Of a DNA stretch of 56,006 bases, positions 44,145-51,522 are shown piece by piece. Where the stretch lies: the NCBI GenBank assembly GCA_013288945.1, contig JABDAZ010000017.1, forward strand, positions 1 through 56,006, read 5' to 3'. The translations under genes and the position numbers were made by a program. Under the pieces are notes generated by a model. That model ran no database searches. It was not told where the DNA came from and saw only the letters and a program-made list of their open reading frames with translations. The stretch comes from Bacteroidota bacterium. Its GTDB lineage: Bacteria > Bacteroidota > Bacteroidia > Chitinophagales > Chitinophagaceae. Each line of letters opens with the position of its first letter. Within the stretch, counting starts at the first letter, position 1.

Positions 44145-45212
44145 TTATTTCTTGCCGGTAAGTGATTTTATAAATTCAGTTTCTTTTTTATCATACGGCG
44201 TTCCATCTGGCCTGAAAATATCATGAAACCAAATTTTTGGTTCTGAGCCATCAGGTATTGGCGTATCCCACGCATACATTGTATTTGTTTTTCCGGCAGT
44301 CAATCCCCAATTAATTGCGCCAACATTTTGCGCTTTTAAAACAGGCATAATATTAAAGAAAGTGCTGCTCCGCAAACGCGCCATATATTCCGTGCAAATC
44401 AAAGGGCGGTTGTATCTTTTTAAAGTATCAATACATTGCTGGTGCATTTTTTCATTTTCATAATTGTGATAAGTTATAACGTCAGAATTTGCCAGTTGAA
44501 ATGTATTATAATCTTTTAAATCCTGCGCCCACAAACCGGCTGATAATGGTTGTGACGGATTAATTTCGCGGCCCCATTCAAAAACCTTTTTTAATAAAAC
44601 CAAACTTTTATTTCCGTATGAAGAATTGCCCGGTTCATTGTATAAATCCCACAACAAAATTCTTTTATCATTTTTAAAAGTGGTGAAAATATCTTTCACA
44701 TATTTTTCAAGCAGGTTTATTAATTGCGGATCGTCATAATACAATTTGCCCGGATCGCGCAGCCAGCCTGAGTTGTGGATGCCCGGCTTTGGCAATGGCT
44801 GAATGCCCGCGCGATAAGATTCGTTCCAGCAATCATCAAAAAAAACAAAAATAGTTACAACGTGATGGCCGTTTGCAATTTCCAAATATTTATTAATGCG
44901 TTGTTTAAAACCTTCCGGATCCAATTCCCACGCAACGTGATGCAGGAAAACGCGCATACAATTTAAACCGATTGATTCTGCAAAACCAAGTTCTTTATTA
45001 ATAGTAACAGTGTCGAAACTCGCTGCCTGCCACATTTCCAGCTGATTGATTGCCGTGCTGGGAATAAAATCGCAACCGCGCAACCAGCCTTTATCTTTAT
45101 ACCATTCATTTGCCTTTTGTGTTGACCAAACTGCGCTTTTGGTTTGTGCATCAATAGTATTGCAGAAAAAAAATATAGAAAAACTTACAAGGAAAACATA
45201 TAGTTTCTTCAT
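44145..45212 (-). CDS. Secreted GH5-like (cellulase-fold) glycoside hydrolase
   Basis: 355 residues from ATG 45212; earlier TTG/ATG codons would place residues ahead of the signal peptide (KLYVFLVSFSIFFFCNTIDAQ). It is a TIM barrel of GH clan A type: LRGCDFIPSTAINQLEMWQ, ESIGLNCMRVFLHHVAWE, the acid/base Glu in WDLYNEPGNSSYG and the probable nucleophile in PLICTEYMARL. Sequence databases usually call such proteins cellulase or xylanase; the true substrate is unknown. With galK it suggests a galactose-containing glycan. Confidence 0.85.
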   Translation of the reverse strand: MKKLYVFLVSFSIFFFCNTIDAQTKSAVWSTQKANEWYKDKGWLRGCDFIPSTAINQLEMWQAASFDTVTINKELGFAESIGLNCMRVFLHHVAWELDPEGFKQRINKYLEIANGHHVVTIFVFFDDCWNESYRAGIQPLPKPGIHNSGWLRDPGKLYYDDPQLINLLEKYVKDIFTTFKNDKRILLWDLYNEPGNSSYGNKSLVLLKKVFEWGREINPSQPLSAGLWAQDLKDYNTFQLANSDVITYHNYENEKMHQQCIDTLKRYNRPLICTEYMARLRSSTFFNIMPVLKAQNVGAINWGLTAGKTNTMYAWDTPIPDGSEPKIWFHDIFRPDGTPYDKKETEFIKSLTGKK

Positions 45213-45230
45213 GGAAAACATATTTGATTT

Positions 45231-45238
45231 CAAATGTA
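45231..45238 (-). promoter_or_regulatory. Candidate -7 box of the hydrolase-galK unit
   Basis: TACATTTG on the minus strand, an exact TAnnTTTG, 19 nt before the ATG at 45212. Confidence 0.5.
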
Positions 45239-45242
45239 TTTT

Positions 45243-45288
45243 AAAAAAAGGAAAGCAGCAACGTAACTAAAGTTTCATTGCTGCTTTC
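45243..45288 (-). terminator. Terminator of the TonB-domain lipoprotein gene
   Basis: GAAAGCAGCAA (45251-45261) and TTGCTGCTTTC (45278-45288) form an 11-bp stem followed on the minus strand by a T run. It separates the lipoprotein gene from the hydrolase promoter. Confidence 0.8.
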
Positions 45289-45311
45289 AAATTATTTATT
45301 AATAAGTGATC

Positions 45312-45890
45312 TTATGATTCTGGATTTATTTTAAATGTAATTGGCAGTTCCAATCTTGTTTTTACTGCTTTGCCTTTTACCATTCCTGGTTTCCATGCAG
45401 GCATTTGCTTTACAATTCTTGTTGCTTCGTTATTAATAGAAGAACTAACGCCAGCGCCACTTACAACCGGATTTGTAACGTTTCCTTTTTCGTCAATTAT
45501 AAAAGATACTTTAACGGTACCTTCTTTATTATCATCCAAATCCGATTGCGGATAATTGATATGATTTGAAACAAATTGAGAAATCGCTGCATCACCGCCA
45601 GGATATTGCGGCATTTCATCGGCAGTTACATAAACGCCATCACTACCTTTTTCAATTTTTGTTTTTTTATCTGAAGACATTGTTACAGAAGCATTGCCTT
45701 TTTTTGTTTTCACTGTTTTTGAAGGCCCAACAGTTGCGGCAGAAGTATCAGCCATTTTGCTTGCTGAGTCTGCTTTTGCAGCGGAAGATGTTGTGTCTGC
45801 ATCATTATTACAAGCGCTTAAAACTACAAGCGCTGCCGAAATACCCAATGCTAAAAAAATATTTTTGTTGTTTGAATTTAATGTACTCAT
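45312..45890 (-). CDS. Lipoprotein with a TonB C-terminal domain
   Basis: 192 residues. Signal and lipobox (LGISAALVVLSAC), then an Ala/Ser/Lys-rich linker (about 28-85). A TonB_C domain (about 92-190) has MPQYPGGDAAISQFVSNHINYP, GTVKVSFIIDEKGNV and RIVKQMPAWKPGMVKGKAVKTRLELPITF. True TonB has an inner-membrane anchor; a lipidated form cannot energise receptors in the usual way, so this is one of the many stand-alone TonB_C proteins of Bacteroidota with unknown role. Confidence 0.88.
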   Translation of the reverse strand: MSTLNSNNKNIFLALGISAALVVLSACNNDADTTSSAAKADSASKMADTSAATVGPSKTVKTKKGNASVTMSSDKKTKIEKGSDGVYVTADEMPQYPGGDAAISQFVSNHINYPQSDLDDNKEGTVKVSFIIDEKGNVTNPVVSGAGVSSSINNEATRIVKQMPAWKPGMVKGKAVKTRLELPITFKINPES

Positions 45891-46240
45891 AATATAAATT
45901 TTGATTAAGAATTGGATTTGTTAATAACAAAACAATGCCATAATTATTAAGCAGTAAATAACATAAGAAACCTTATAAATCGTAGAAAATTCTGCCCAAA
46001 TGAGATTGAAGTTTTCATTAATAAAGCGAAGAAATAATTATAATCAAATCGAATAAAGATTTTATTAGCAGAAAATGAATGTCGAAATCAATTCTACGCA
46101 ATACTTCACATTAAGATTTAAATCCAATTGTAAAATAATTGTCATTTTTTAAATCTAAAGCAAAACTGATTTCGTAACTGTATGAAATCGCTCTTAAATA
46201 TTTCGTCAATATTGTCGCATTATCTCAAAATTTAAACTTT
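45891..46240. other. AT-rich non-coding gap
   Basis: 350 nt between divergent genes. No ORF, RNA gene or strong hairpin is evident, and I find no exact -7 box. Promoters for the TonB-domain gene and for the HMA-like/globin unit must lie here. Confidence 0.45.
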
Positions 46241-46669
46241 ATGAACAAACAAACAATTAAAAAAGTATTGAAAGTTTCGCTTTCCATATTTGCACTTTTA
46301 GTTGTTGTGTTGTGCGTGCACATTTACATTGTTACACGCCCAAAAACAGCAACTGAAAAAACAAGGATTATGGCCCGCATCGATTTTAAGCAAGCCCTTA
46401 ACCAGGATGATGCAAATAAAATCACTGCTTGGCTTTATCAACAAAATGGTGTTGACCGCGCAGTGGTTAATACAAAATCTGAAATTGCCATTTTTACTTT
46501 TTATCCTGTAAAAGCAAATGCAGATGATATCGTAAAAAATTTGTCATCATCATTAAATTATAAGGCGCAGCGCTACATTCCTACTGAGGAAGAACTAGCA
46601 AAAAGTTGCCCTGTTTCACCAAATTCTTTCTCTTACAAATTTTATAAAACAATCAAGCACATTTTTTAA
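46241..46669 (+). CDS. Membrane-anchored HMA-fold-like small protein
   Basis: 142 residues. One N-terminal membrane helix (VSLSIFALLVVVLCVHIYIV, about 13-32). Residues about 45-112 have the beta-alpha-beta-beta-alpha-beta rhythm of heavy-metal-associated domains (RIDFKQALNQDDANKI, NGVDRAVVNTKSEIAIFTFYP, NADDIVKNLSSSLNYKAQRY), without the CxxC metal site. A single Cys follows (KSCPVSP). Function unknown. It is co-oriented with the globin-like lipoprotein gene 20 nt downstream, and both share one terminator. Confidence 0.65.
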   Translation: MNKQTIKKVLKVSLSIFALLVVVLCVHIYIVTRPKTATEKTRIMARIDFKQALNQDDANKITAWLYQQNGVDRAVVNTKSEIAIFTFYPVKANADDIVKNLSSSLNYKAQRYIPTEEELAKSCPVSPNSFSYKFYKTIKHIF

Positions 46670-46689
46670 TTATTCAAAAAATAAAAATC

Positions 46690-47259
46690 ATGAAAAGAAT
46701 AACATTGGCCTCATTAATTATTTGCGTTGTAGTCGCGGTTTCGTTTATGCCGTCGTGCAAAAAAAGCAGTTCAAGTACTCCTGCAGCAAAACCAACATTG
46801 TATGATTCATTAGGCGGAACAACAATGGTTGCAGATCCTGCAACATCATCAACAGCACAAATTGAAAAAGGACGTTTATTAATCCGCAACATTATCGATA
46901 GTACAATTTTCGTTATTGCAGCGGATGATTCTATTAATGTTTATTTCAAAACATTGTTGATGGAAGTTGGTTCAGGAAATTTATCTGGCTTTGAAGAATT
47001 AAGCAAAAACCTTACTGATTTTGTATGCGTAGGAACTGGTGCAAAAGATTATACTTACACAGGTTTATCAATGCCTGCTGCACATAATCCGGCAACTAAT
47101 CCACGTATTAACGGCGTTGTAAGCGATGGTGCATTTACAGAATTTGAAAATGATTTAGTAATGGGCGCAGGCAAAGCCGGTGTTCCATCAAACACACCAG
47201 CATTGGGAAGTGTGGCTAAAATTGTTGAGTCACTACGAAGCAGCGTTGTAGGCCAATAA
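46690..47259 (+). CDS. Truncated-hemoglobin-like lipoprotein
   Basis: 189 residues. Signal with lipobox-like SFMPSC, then a Ser/Ala linker. The rest aligns by eye with group 1 truncated globins: LYDSLGG at the start, IDSTIFVIAADDSINVYF (helix B/C region), KNLTDFVCVGTGAKDYTYTG and LSMPAAHNP, where the His matches the proximal heme ligand. About 20 extra residues sit between the LGG motif and helix B. A lipidated, exported globin could bind heme, O2 or NO in the periplasm. The assignment rests on motif spacing only. Confidence 0.75.
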   Translation: MKRITLASLIICVVVAVSFMPSCKKSSSSTPAAKPTLYDSLGGTTMVADPATSSTAQIEKGRLLIRNIIDSTIFVIAADDSINVYFKTLLMEVGSGNLSGFEELSKNLTDFVCVGTGAKDYTYTGLSMPAAHNPATNPRINGVVSDGAFTEFENDLVMGAGKAGVPSNTPALGSVAKIVESLRSSVVGQ

Positions 47260-47283
47260 GCTATAAATATTTTATTATTAAAG

Positions 47284-47314
47284 AAGCCGCCTGATTTCAG
47301 GTGGCTTTTCTTTT
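47284..47314 (+). terminator. Terminator of the globin-like unit
   Basis: AAGCCGCCTGA (47284-47294) pairs with TCAGGTGGCTT (47297-47307) with one G-U pair, followed by a T-rich run (47306-47314). Confidence 0.85.
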
Positions 47315-47387
47315 ATAAAACATGCGTGGTAAAAATCTGATGTTAGATTATTTTCCCTAATTTTCATCATTAACCAAAACTCTGCGC

Positions 47388-49097
47388 ATGGCCAATTCAT
47401 TGTTCCGGAAAAAATCGTTGGATAAAATTATTAAAGACGCGGAAGACGGATTAAGCGACGGCCACGGAAGTAATAATCTGCATAAAGTATTAACCGTTCG
47501 CGATCTTACTTTTATGGGCATCGCTGCAGTTGTGGGCGCCGGAATTTTTTCTACCATTGGCACGGCTGCATTTAATGGCGGCCCGGGAATTTCTTTATTG
47601 TTTGTTATCACTGCTGTTACTTGTGGTTTCTCTGCATTATGCTACGCAGAATTTGCAAGCCGCATTCCGATTGCGGGAAGCGCTTATACTTATGCATATG
47701 TTTCTTTTGGTGAACTGATCGCGTGGATTATAGGCTGGGCGCTGATTTTAGAATATGCCATTGGAAATATAGTTGTTGCCATTTCATGGAGCGGTTATTT
47801 TAATAATTTATTAATGGGCTTTGGTTTGCATTTGCCCGGCTGGTTAATAACCGATCCTGCAACTGCAAAAATGGCGATGGATAAAGTGAATGACGCAATC
47901 GCTCATCATGTTTCATTAAATGAAAGTTTACAGTTTGCACAAAATGCGTGGAACAGTGCGCCGGTAATTTTTGGTAAACATATTTTTGTAAACCTGCCTG
48001 CATTTGTAATCGTTTGTTTGATTAGCGCACTCACTTATATTGGAATTAAGGAAAGTAAAAAGATGACAAACTTTTTAGTGATCTTTAAAATTCTTGTTAT
48101 CATTTTTGTAATCATCATTGGTTTCTTTTTTGTGAAACCGGGAAACTGGTCGCCGTTTATGCCGAATGGTTTTCAAGGTGTGCTAAAAGGTGTGTCGGCT
48201 GTATTCTACGCCTACATTGGGTTTGATGCGATCTCTACAACTGCTGAAGAATGCCGAAACCCGCAACGTGATTTACCAAGAGGAATGATTTATTCATTAA
48301 TAATTTGCACCATTCTTTATATTTTAATTGCATTCGTATTAACAGGAATGGTTCCGTTCACTGAATTAAAAGTGGCCGATCCACTTGCATTTGTTTTTGA
48401 AAGAGTAGGACAGAAGTGGATTGGTTATATCGTTTCGATCAGTGCAGTTGTTGCAACTACAAGTGTGTTGTTGGTTTTTCAACTCGGCCAGCCACGTATT
48501 TGGATGAGCATGAGCCGTGATGGGTTATTGCCAAAAGCATTTGGAAAAATTCATCCGAAATATCAAACGCCGTGGTTCTCTACAATTATTACTGGCTGCC
48601 TTGTTGCCATTCCTGCACTATTTATGGAAAGCGGGTTAATGACTGATTTAACAAGCATCGGAACTTTATTTGCATTCGTTTTAGTTTCTGGTGGCGTATT
48701 AATGTTGCCAAGAATTGTGAATTTAAAAGGCGAAGCAAACCCGACAGGAAAATTTAAACTGCCATACATTAATGGAAAAATAATTGTGCCTGCGATGTTT
48801 TTATTATTCGTATTTTTTTCGCGCCATAGAATTGCAGAAGACGTTCAAACCATTGGCCAGTCTGGGTTACAGGAAATTTTGTTTCTTGTATTTTTATTAA
48901 TAGCAACTATACTTTCTATATTAACATTCATGCGTAATTATAATATCATTCCAATATTAGGTGTATTGTTTTGCGCCTATTTATTAATAGAAATTCCTGC
49001 AATTTCCTGGATGTATTTCTTTGCCTGGATGGCGATTGGTTTATCAATCTATTTTTTATATGGAAGAAAAAGAAGCAAGCTTGCTGGTGATGTATAA
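47388..49097 (+). CDS. APC-superfamily amino-acid permease
   Basis: 569 residues with at least twelve membrane helices. A hydrophilic N-terminal 35 residues precede LTVRDLTFMGIAAVVGAGIFSTIG, the helix 1 substrate-binding GAGIF motif of APC transporters. YIGFDAISTTAEECRNPQRDLPRG is typical of cationic amino-acid (CAT/YfnA-like) permeases. The substrate is probably a cationic or neutral amino acid taken up with protons; this is inferred. ATG 47388. It converges with a second permease. Confidence 0.9.
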   Translation: MANSLFRKKSLDKIIKDAEDGLSDGHGSNNLHKVLTVRDLTFMGIAAVVGAGIFSTIGTAAFNGGPGISLLFVITAVTCGFSALCYAEFASRIPIAGSAYTYAYVSFGELIAWIIGWALILEYAIGNIVVAISWSGYFNNLLMGFGLHLPGWLITDPATAKMAMDKVNDAIAHHVSLNESLQFAQNAWNSAPVIFGKHIFVNLPAFVIVCLISALTYIGIKESKKMTNFLVIFKILVIIFVIIIGFFFVKPGNWSPFMPNGFQGVLKGVSAVFYAYIGFDAISTTAEECRNPQRDLPRGMIYSLIICTILYILIAFVLTGMVPFTELKVADPLAFVFERVGQKWIGYIVSISAVVATTSVLLVFQLGQPRIWMSMSRDGLLPKAFGKIHPKYQTPWFSTIITGCLVAIPALFMESGLMTDLTSIGTLFAFVLVSGGVLMLPRIVNLKGEANPTGKFKLPYINGKIIVPAMFLLFVFFSRHRIAEDVQTIGQSGLQEILFLVFLLIATILSILTFMRNYNIIPILGVLFCAYLLIEIPAISWMYFFAWMAIGLSIYFLYGRKRSKLAGDV

Positions 49098-49164
49098 AAT
49101 TTAGAATGTAAAAGTAAAATTCAGTTATAAAGTTTTTTGCTTTAATAATATTTTTAAAAGAAAC

Positions 49165-49226
49165 ATATTGAATGTAAAATTTAAAGTAAACGGATTTCTA
49201 ATCCCTCAACTTTTTACATTCAATAT
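49165..49226. terminator. Inverted repeat between convergent permease genes
   Basis: ATATTGAATGTAAAA (49165-49179) is exactly inverted at 49212-49226 with a 32-nt spacer. It lies in the 144-nt gap between two convergent genes and could end transcripts from both sides, though the stem is AT-rich and the spacer long. Confidence 0.5.
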
Positions 49227-49241
49227 TTATTATTTTATATT

Positions 49242-50549
49242 TCAAATTTCTTCTTCCGCATAAACAATTTCTTCCAACGCAACCGGTTTATCAAAATAAT
49301 AAATTACGAGTCCGATTAATAAAATGCCAATGCCGATGCTGCTTTCAAGCGGGCGGCTTACGTAAGTGAAAATTAAAACCCACAGGTTGAAAATTAAAAA
49401 TATTATTTGAAGAACTGGTTTGAAAGGACTTTTAAATGTTGAAGGTTTTTGATTTTTAATAAACAAACTTGTTGCCACTGTTAATGATGCCATCAATTGC
49501 AAAACAAATCCTGCATACAATAATATTTTTTCAAACGAACCTGATAATGCCAACACAATACTTATAAAAACATGCAACCAAACGGCTGCAACAGGAATGC
49601 CATGTTTATTTTTTTTAGCCAATGGCTGCCAAAATTTATTTTCCCGCGCCATTGCCCACGTAACGCGCGGCCCAACCCATAAATAAGAACTTACGGTTGC
49701 TATTAATTGTATCGCAATAAAAACGCTTACCCATTTTCCGCCAGCGCTTCCTAATAAATTTTGGAAGGAAATAAATGTCACTTCTTCTTTGCCTGCCAAT
49801 TGATTTACCGTTGCGTTTTTTAATAAAACATACTGGAACAAAATATAAACCAATGCAACAAACAATGTACTTCCTATTAATGCGCGCGGTAAATTTTTTA
49901 ATGGCTTATTAATTTCATCAACAACATATGCAGCAGCATTCCATCCTGTATACGCAAAAGAAACATACACCATCGACACTGCAAATCCTGATTTTACAAT
50001 TTCGTCATGCCATGAATTGCTGAAATCAACCGCATTGATATTGTTACTCGAAATAAAAAATCCAATCAGTATTAATACGACTATAAATGCCACTTTTATA
50101 ATTGTTGAACTGTTCTGAAACCTGCTGCTGTGCTTGATTGTAAAGCTGTGCATTAATCCAACTAAAATAATAATGGCTATGGCAAGCCCTACATTATTTT
50201 GCAAACCAAATGGCGCTAAATATTTTGTAAACGCCATTGCAGCCAATGCAACAGGCGCGGAGAAACCAACTGTTAATCCTGCCCATGCAGAAAGATATCC
50301 GAGCATCGGATGAAAAACGCGTGATAAATAAATATAGTCGCCGCCGGATTCTTTAAAATGTGTTCCAAGTTCTGCATAAGCAAAAGCGCCGAACAAAGCC
50401 ATAAAGCCGCCGGCAAGCCACAATAATAAAATGCTCCAGGTATTTTGTACAGACGACAATTGAAAACCAATACTTGTAAAAACGCCAGTGCCAATCATGT
50501 TTGCAACTACAATTGCAGAGGCTGTATAAATACTTATTTTCTTTTTCAA
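49242..50549 (-). CDS. APC-superfamily amino-acid permease, second
   Basis: 435 residues with a TTG start at 50549; I see no in-frame ATG nearby upstream, and the protein starts MKKKISIYTASAIVVANMIG as related permeases do. Twelve helices; helix 1 has NMIGTGVFTSIG. YVSFAYTGWNAAAYVVDEINKPLKNLPRA is characteristic of LAT/YfnA-like transporters. Substrate unknown. It is shorter than the convergent permease (569) and only distantly similar, so they are not recent duplicates. Confidence 0.88.
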   Translation of the reverse strand: MKKKISIYTASAIVVANMIGTGVFTSIGFQLSSVQNTWSILLLWLAGGFMALFGAFAYAELGTHFKESGGDYIYLSRVFHPMLGYLSAWAGLTVGFSAPVALAAMAFTKYLAPFGLQNNVGLAIAIIILVGLMHSFTIKHSSRFQNSSTIIKVAFIVVLILIGFFISSNNINAVDFSNSWHDEIVKSGFAVSMVYVSFAYTGWNAAAYVVDEINKPLKNLPRALIGSTLFVALVYILFQYVLLKNATVNQLAGKEEVTFISFQNLLGSAGGKWVSVFIAIQLIATVSSYLWVGPRVTWAMARENKFWQPLAKKNKHGIPVAAVWLHVFISIVLALSGSFEKILLYAGFVLQLMASLTVATSLFIKNQKPSTFKSPFKPVLQIIFLIFNLWVLIFTYVSRPLESSIGIGILLIGLVIYYFDKPVALEEIVYAEEEI

Positions 50550-50699
50550 ATAATTAAGCAGATGTATTAATGAATTAAAATTTGCTTGCTGCGGAACATT
50601 TATTTGCTAATGTACATTTTAAAAATGCAAGCACATTAATATAAAACTGTGTTTAAACTTATTGGTTATACAATTTAATTTCGTCTTACATCAGTAAAG

Positions 50700-50717
50700 T
50701 GATCGCTTATACGATCA
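50700..50717. promoter_or_regulatory. Small palindrome upstream of the permease and sRNA candidate
   Basis: TGATCG-CTTATA-CGATCA, a perfect 6-bp inverted repeat with a 6-nt spacer, typical of a dimeric regulator site. It lies 150 nt upstream of the permease and 80 nt before the sRNA promoter. No binding protein can be named. Confidence 0.3.
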
Positions 50718-50795
50718 AAATCTATGAAAAAATACTTCGTACATCTACGAAAAAAATCGAGTGTTCATGCGTGTTCGCAATATCAAAACCCGCTC

Positions 50796-50803
50796 TATAT
50801 TTG
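50796..50803 (+). promoter_or_regulatory. Candidate -7 box of a small RNA
   Basis: TATATTTG, an exact TAnnTTTG in a non-coding gap, with GTTC about 20 nt upstream as a weak -33. No gene start follows within 700 nt, but a strong terminator follows after about 100 nt. Confidence 0.5.
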
Positions 50804-50809
50804 CTCTAT

Positions 50810-50937
50810 CCAATATGAATGAAATAAACCAAAAAAATCCAATCAAATCCTGAAAAACCGTAAGTCCTATCCGTCCAAAGAAAAGACTTAATTCAATTTC
50901 TCTGAAAAACCCCTGATTAATCTTAGGGGTTTTTTCT
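50810..50937 (+). ncRNA. Candidate small RNA of about 125 nt
   Basis: It begins a few bases after the -7 box at 50796 and ends in a strong terminator: AAAAACCCCT (50905-50914) and AGGGGTTTTT (50925-50934), then a T-rich run. Inside, TAAGTC (50861-50866) is inverted as GACTTA (50885-50890), and TGAAAAACC occurs twice (50851-50859, 50903-50911). A 12-codon ORF (50815-50853, MNEINQKNPIKS) starts almost at the 5' end. I cannot match it to a known RNA family. Confidence 0.5.
50905..50937 (+). terminator. Terminator of the small-RNA candidate
   Basis: A ten-base stem (CCCC core) with a GATTAATCTT loop and the run TTTTTTCTTTTT. It is one of the clearest terminators in the window, yet no ordinary gene precedes it on the plus strand. 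Confidence 0.8.
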
Positions 50938-51522
50938 TTTTATATCGCGCCTTCACTACATTACAGCTAGCCTCCACGCTGGTTTATCATGCTTCTCTCT
51001 AGTAAATTTATATAATCCACTTACTACCTTATAAACTTTATTATAAAATATTATTTGCTTACAACAAATTACAAAAATGGCTTACATAGATTTTATAAGT
51101 ACTGATAGGTGTGATTTACTAACACGCGCAAATTCATTTTAAAATACTTGCGAAACCTTAACCTGCGATCTACTTTAGTGCTACAATTCAATCCGAACGA
51201 AAATTAACCAAACAGTTAATCGACGTACCCTTTATCCCACAGAAATTCCGCATTTTGTTTTTATCCAAATGCCATTAATGGCAACTATTAAGCGAAAGCT
51301 TATTCTTTAATTTTTACAGTTTATATTTTATCCAATTATTCCCGGAACGCCACCTGAGCACAGGTTGTAGCACACCCGATTATTTTTAGCTTATTAATAT
51401 AGCTTTTACAAAAAACACTTTTGTAAGAGAACAGAAAAGTTTTGCATATCCACTAAGTTTTCATTATCCCCCGAAATTCCAATTGTTGTTGTTTACTTTC
51501 TTTTAACTCAAAAAAAATTATC
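50938..51522. other. Long gene-free stretch before the FG-GAP protein gene
   Basis: 585 nt with no credible ORF, less AT-monotonous than other gaps. It contains a 14-bp perfect palindrome TGCCATTAATGGCA (51270-51283), an ACCTG...CAGGT inverted repeat near 51350, and a hairpin CTTTTACAAAA / TTTTGTAAGAG (51403-51413, 51419-51429). AAGTTTTG near 51440, one base off TAnnTTTG, is a possible promoter. It may be the long regulatory leader of the surface-protein gene. Confidence 0.45.

Noticed and set aside
50550-51522. Possible tRNA, prophage or CRISPR content in the largest gap
   Set aside because: No T-loop signature, no regularly spaced direct repeats and no integrase or attachment-site duplication could be found by eye.
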